Source of the DNA: Branchiostoma floridae
Taxonomy: Eukaryota; Chordata; Leptocardii; Amphioxiformes; Branchiostomatidae
Reading direction: 5' to 3'
DNA: 64,000 nucleotides
Assembly: GCF_000003815.2 (NCBI RefSeq)
Contig: NC_049984.1
Span: 11,344,718 to 11,408,717 of the forward strand
How positions within the stretch are numbered: position 1 is the stretch's first letter; each line of letters begins with the position of its first letter. Below are positions 60,065-64,000 of the stretch, piece after piece. The translations under genes were made by a program, and so were the position numbers. A model generated the notes under the pieces. The model was given only the letters and a program-made list of their open reading frames with translations. It ran no database searches and was not told the DNA's origin.

Positions 60065-63000
60065 CCATCCGGCAGGCTTCGGGGGGTGGGTCTGTACGAC
60101 CGAGTACAATGATAGAATGTTAGGTTCTGACATCTTGGATTGTCGTACAAATTGACCAAATAAAAACATTAAATGGGGAGAAAATTTTGTCAGCGGAAAT
60201 ACTGGTCATTGGTTACCGACGTGTACATACTTTTCCTATTTAGCCTATCTTAAAACAACTCCGAGAAGTCTGATTAGAGACTAGTATGATATAGTCACAC
60301 GCCTCTTCGACATTGATTCTTCGGCGCGCACCAGACAAAAAGAAAGAGGTATGGAAACATTGCGGAAAGGAACACACTAAAGAGAAGTAAAACTAGTACT
60401 AAAAAAATTGGAAAAGAGGAAAATTTTACTAAGTACGTATTGACCTCCTAAATGCACAAAAGATCGGCGCCTCTCCGTCATGTGCTAATAGAAAACTGCC
60501 TGCTGAGAAGTTTTAATCGGCCTTGGCCTTGGCGTAGGCGTTTGCCGACGAACATGGGAACTATAATATGGGGATAACGTGAGAAGTTACAGCGGCCAGA
60601 TTTCTGTCAAACATACGGGCTATATAGCTTTGTATTAAAGGGTGGGGCTTTAGACTTTGTGTCGGTTACCATGGCGACGTGTATACAGGCACGGCGACTT
60701 TCCACGGTCATGAGTTAAGGCAACCAACTCAGCACAAATAGCACCGGGGACAAGATGTGTTGACAGAAGGTCAGATATTCGGCTGAATGTTTGGTCGCCA
60801 ATGAAAAGAAGCCGTAAATACATGATGGTGAAAAAGTACGTCATCTGTTACCAAACTGTTGTATTGCTGCTCATCTCTCTCATAATATTACGATGTGGTC
60901 TGTATGTTTCCCACTAACGGGCGGCTAGCAGACACTGGTCCCCGCCAATGTCCGCAGACGACGTGCACTGGCGCCAACTGGTCAGATCCGTCCTTTGGTT
61001 TTCGTGATTGAATTATATTCCGAACGATTGCACCAAAGTGGCGCTGCGGATTTATACACAACGAAACGTTTCTAACCGTTAGAAAACAGGCACAAAGTGA
61101 GACAATTCTGCACCGCGGGTTGTATGTAGCCTTCTAATATCTCCACGACGAGTTACGTACAGGATACCATGTAGTAGCCTGTGTACGATAAGTGTTCAAT
61201 AGTGCGTAGAGAAACAAAGTATTGCTTCAGAATGCTACCTGACGTTCATCATCCACTCCTTTGTCTGAGGTTTTTTTGCCCTGGTGTACCAAGATGAGTT
61301 GTGAAGGAGTGGTGTTGACAGGTTCAGTGTACATCTTGTCTCTAGTTGCACGTTGATGAGCCAAACATCTATTATGGCTGTGTCCCCACTGGTGTCCGGT
61401 TTCGTCTACTTCGTACTACGATAAGGACAACAAATTTAAGCCATCTACAGAGGGCGGCGGCAGCTGTCACAGGTACTTGGCTCTTCCCGTGGTCTGCCCA
61501 CACTCTTAAATCAACGTGACAGACTGTTTCTTCTAATTTTCAACATTCTACACCCAAGTTGCCACCGAGCCCACACTCAGTGTCTTGTCAGTCCCATAGG
61601 AAATCTATTTGTTTGGAATGCCGAATCCCTCGCTAATTCCCGCTAGCCTTGACAGACTAAGCTCGCCCCGGCTTCTGCGGAGGTCCGAGGCCTGAGAACC
61701 CGCCGTCCCCTCGCTGTGGAATGTACACTGTTTGGGAGGGCAAGCCTGCTCTTAATTCGCTCTAGCCTTAAGCCATCCACTCGACACTCGATGTATCGCC
61801 CCAATAGTCAAAACTACTAATTATCGCAGGCGTCTGTGGAAATCGATCCTGCCGCAGTGTTTGTTACTGTGCCTGATTGTACCAAAGGGAGGCGACTCTC
61901 TCCGCCAGGTTCAATTCCAAGGGCACGAGGACGGGCCGCTAAATACGTCACAGGTGTCCGGTCCCAGACGTCAGCCGCGCCGAGAGGATCCGAGAGGACC
62001 TCTGGCTCTTCTTTTCTTCTTAATGTTTTAAGAAAGAAATTTTAAAAAAATAATTCATTTCCCAATCGTGCGGGGAAAAAATTAAAATCAAAAAGTCAAA
62101 ATCGTCATTATTGTTGGCATTGATCTTGTAGAATACATTGTTATCTTCATGAATTATATAGATGTCAAGATTTCAAGAATACAATGCTTTTAATAATTAC
62201 AGCTTATAACACAGTTAGATACTTGTCCGATATTTTTCTAAATGGTTGTGTGCATTATAATACATCTTGACTTCTTCGGCAAGATGACAGATTTTGAAAA
62301 CTAAACCAAAGATGTGTTTACTGAATTTGATTAAAAGATAACAGTATTTAACAAAACGGTAAATGCGCAATAGGAGTTTGTCGTAAGTTTTACCGTTACT
62401 ATAGGCAACTGTTTCTAACATAATCTATAGCTTAGTCCACATACAGTCCATAACGAGCGAGGCCCTGTCATTGCAATAATCTCTATCCGTTCTAACATAC
62501 AGTATGTGATGTGACAATGAGGGCACAAAAAGAAAACTGAATATTCTATAAATGTAATACCAAATCGAACAATGGGCGTGACTGATATGGTACATTATAA
62601 CTCCAAAACAAAACTGACATAATTCAGAAAAAAAGACTTAAAAACGTGGAGTTGAGAGTGACTGGAGGCACCTTGCCAAAAGTGCGGTCACAAAATATCC
62701 ATTCCAATATTCACCTGTTGTACCCCCAGTAATGGCGGATTAGTGTTTTGCGCTCATATTGCACTCTGTGAGGCCTCCTAACCCCCTGAGGAGAGCTAAA
62801 AGGTCAACTATTGACACACAAATCGGTCCTGTATGTGCAGAAAAGGGCCCGGAGCCCCCTCTCCCTCCTGGGGATAACTTACAGTGATGAGATAATGTGA
62901 TAAGGAATTTTACTCTAAGTAGATATGTCAGTATACATATATCTGTATGGGACGACCCTGCAGCAAGGCAAGGTAGAGTTCCGCAGTCTCGTCTGAAACA

Positions 63001-64000
63001 ACCCCGTCTCTCGCCCACTGTGTCTGGAGCGAGAATCTCGACCCAACCGTCGGTGGTCTGTCGGACCCCGGTTGAGGTTACCAGTACAGTCCTTCGCACA
63101 GAACATACGCGACGTTTGGTCATCTGGGTCCAGTGTTTAAGGAGCGCCTCACCTCCGCACTTCTTAAACGTATGACCACAACAGGTCTACTGATCATTAG
63201 ACCATTGATTGAAGTGCTATTGTTGTGCCATACTATAAATCATAAACCATCCCCCGCATAAGAAACTGGTGTTTCATGATATACAAATGCGAAGTGCGTC
63301 TTTTTCACTGTTTCCATACTATTCTCTGAGAAGTGTGGACATCACATGGAAAGATGAAATAGAAACACCGGAATGCACCCATTTTTGCTGGTGACCATAT
63401 CGATACACATCTTGTTTCAGACGATACTATCTAGTCGCTTTCGTAGCTACTGTTGTAGAACCAAGAAAAGTCAATGAGTTGTTCGATGATATGGTGCTTA
63501 CCACAGTAACAGTATGCTTGTTTTGGACCTTGATATAACTACAGATGGTGAAAATGTAGGAGTGATGCAAGCGCAATTGTCACCCTGCCCAAACCTGACC
63601 CTTTCCACAGCGTTGTTGTCACCTTACATTTCTCACCTGCGTGTTGTTGAAGTGCCAGGTGTTAATGGTTCTGTCAGTGGCACCTTAATTGTACGAAGGT
63701 TGTGGCCCCATAAATTCATGACAGGTGTTTTTTTGCTTGGGGGATTTCGAGTCGCGTTTGATATTCAGGGGATCCGTCTCTCTATATTCACGTCAAGTAG
63801 GCCTCCTCGCACGCACAGCGCTTTCTGGGAGACAAACTGTAAAAGGGTCGGGGAAACTACGGACATAGTTGTTTCTCCTTACTTTAAACCAATTTTCAGG
63901 TAAAGTTAGCGAACCAAAGGCATTAAGATCATCTCTTCTGTGCAATATGAAAAAAAGTTTGGATATTCATTTCTGCATACCTGCATTTTCTATTGCCCTC

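Larger units (their letters stand above)
50774..64000. other. Gene-poor region, no gene supported
   Basis: Thirteen kilobases without an exon chain or family match. Apart from the SINE relics, foldback elements and low-complexity tracts listed separately, the sequence is unique-looking with mixed GC. Parts around 54.6-54.8, 58.1-58.5 and 61.5-61.8 kb are richer in GC and free of repeats and could be regulatory. Single frames such as 58058-58621 (-) and 63514-63903 (+) show no recognisable domain or neighbouring exons. Confidence 0.45.

Noticed and set aside
63514-63903. 129-codon plus-strand frame at the right edge
   Set aside because: No family match that I know. It could be an exon of a gene beyond the window, but nothing supports it.

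Overview
This looks like intron-rich nuclear DNA of an invertebrate chordate, most probably a lancelet (Branchiostoma-type). The reasons are chordate-grade orthologues split into small exons with GT/AG introns, compact introns, many short terminal-inverted-repeat elements and tRNA-derived SINEs, and a large family of animal-type alpha-2,8-sialyltransferases. No database search was possible. The organism call is inference from gene content and repeat style.

Left part (1-12.7 kb): three conserved cell-biology genes. The window opens inside the C-terminal exons of a cytoplasmic dynein light intermediate chain gene (DYNC1LI1/2, +). It converges on GINS3 (-), a subunit of the replicative-helicase GINS complex. 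GINS3 is divergent from SHCBP1 (+, 11 exons, 628 codons), a parallel-beta-helix protein of cytokinesis. The two share an upstream region of about 0.9 kb that holds a CTCF-like and an E2F-like sequence.

Middle part (13.5-34.7 kb): a tandem array on the minus strand of five complete ST8Sia-like genes (here ST-1 to ST-5, in order of coordinate). Each has three exons with the same phase-2 introns. Exon 1 is a type II membrane anchor plus stem, exon 2 carries sialylmotif L, and exon 3 carries motifs S, III and VS. At least three broken exon remnants lie between them, with a duplicated flank that shows how the array grew. ST-4 has a stem expanded by a 33/99-bp coding minisatellite. A 99-bp block in motif L is almost identical in all five genes while the flanking code has diverged, which suggests gene conversion.

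Right part (37.9-50.8 kb): a one-exon ATP-grasp enzyme gene (+), then two further ST8Sia-like genes of a different, multi-exon lineage. ST-6 (-, 9 exons) and ST-7 (+, 8 exons) lie head to head. Each carries a copy of the same tRNA-derived SINE in an intron. The last 13 kb (50.8-64 kb) holds SINE relics and one foldback element but no gene I can support.

Taken together, the window holds seven probable Golgi alpha-2,8-sialyltransferase genes of two lineages. They would act on sialylated glycoproteins or glycolipids and are likely to differ in acceptor choice and in stem length.
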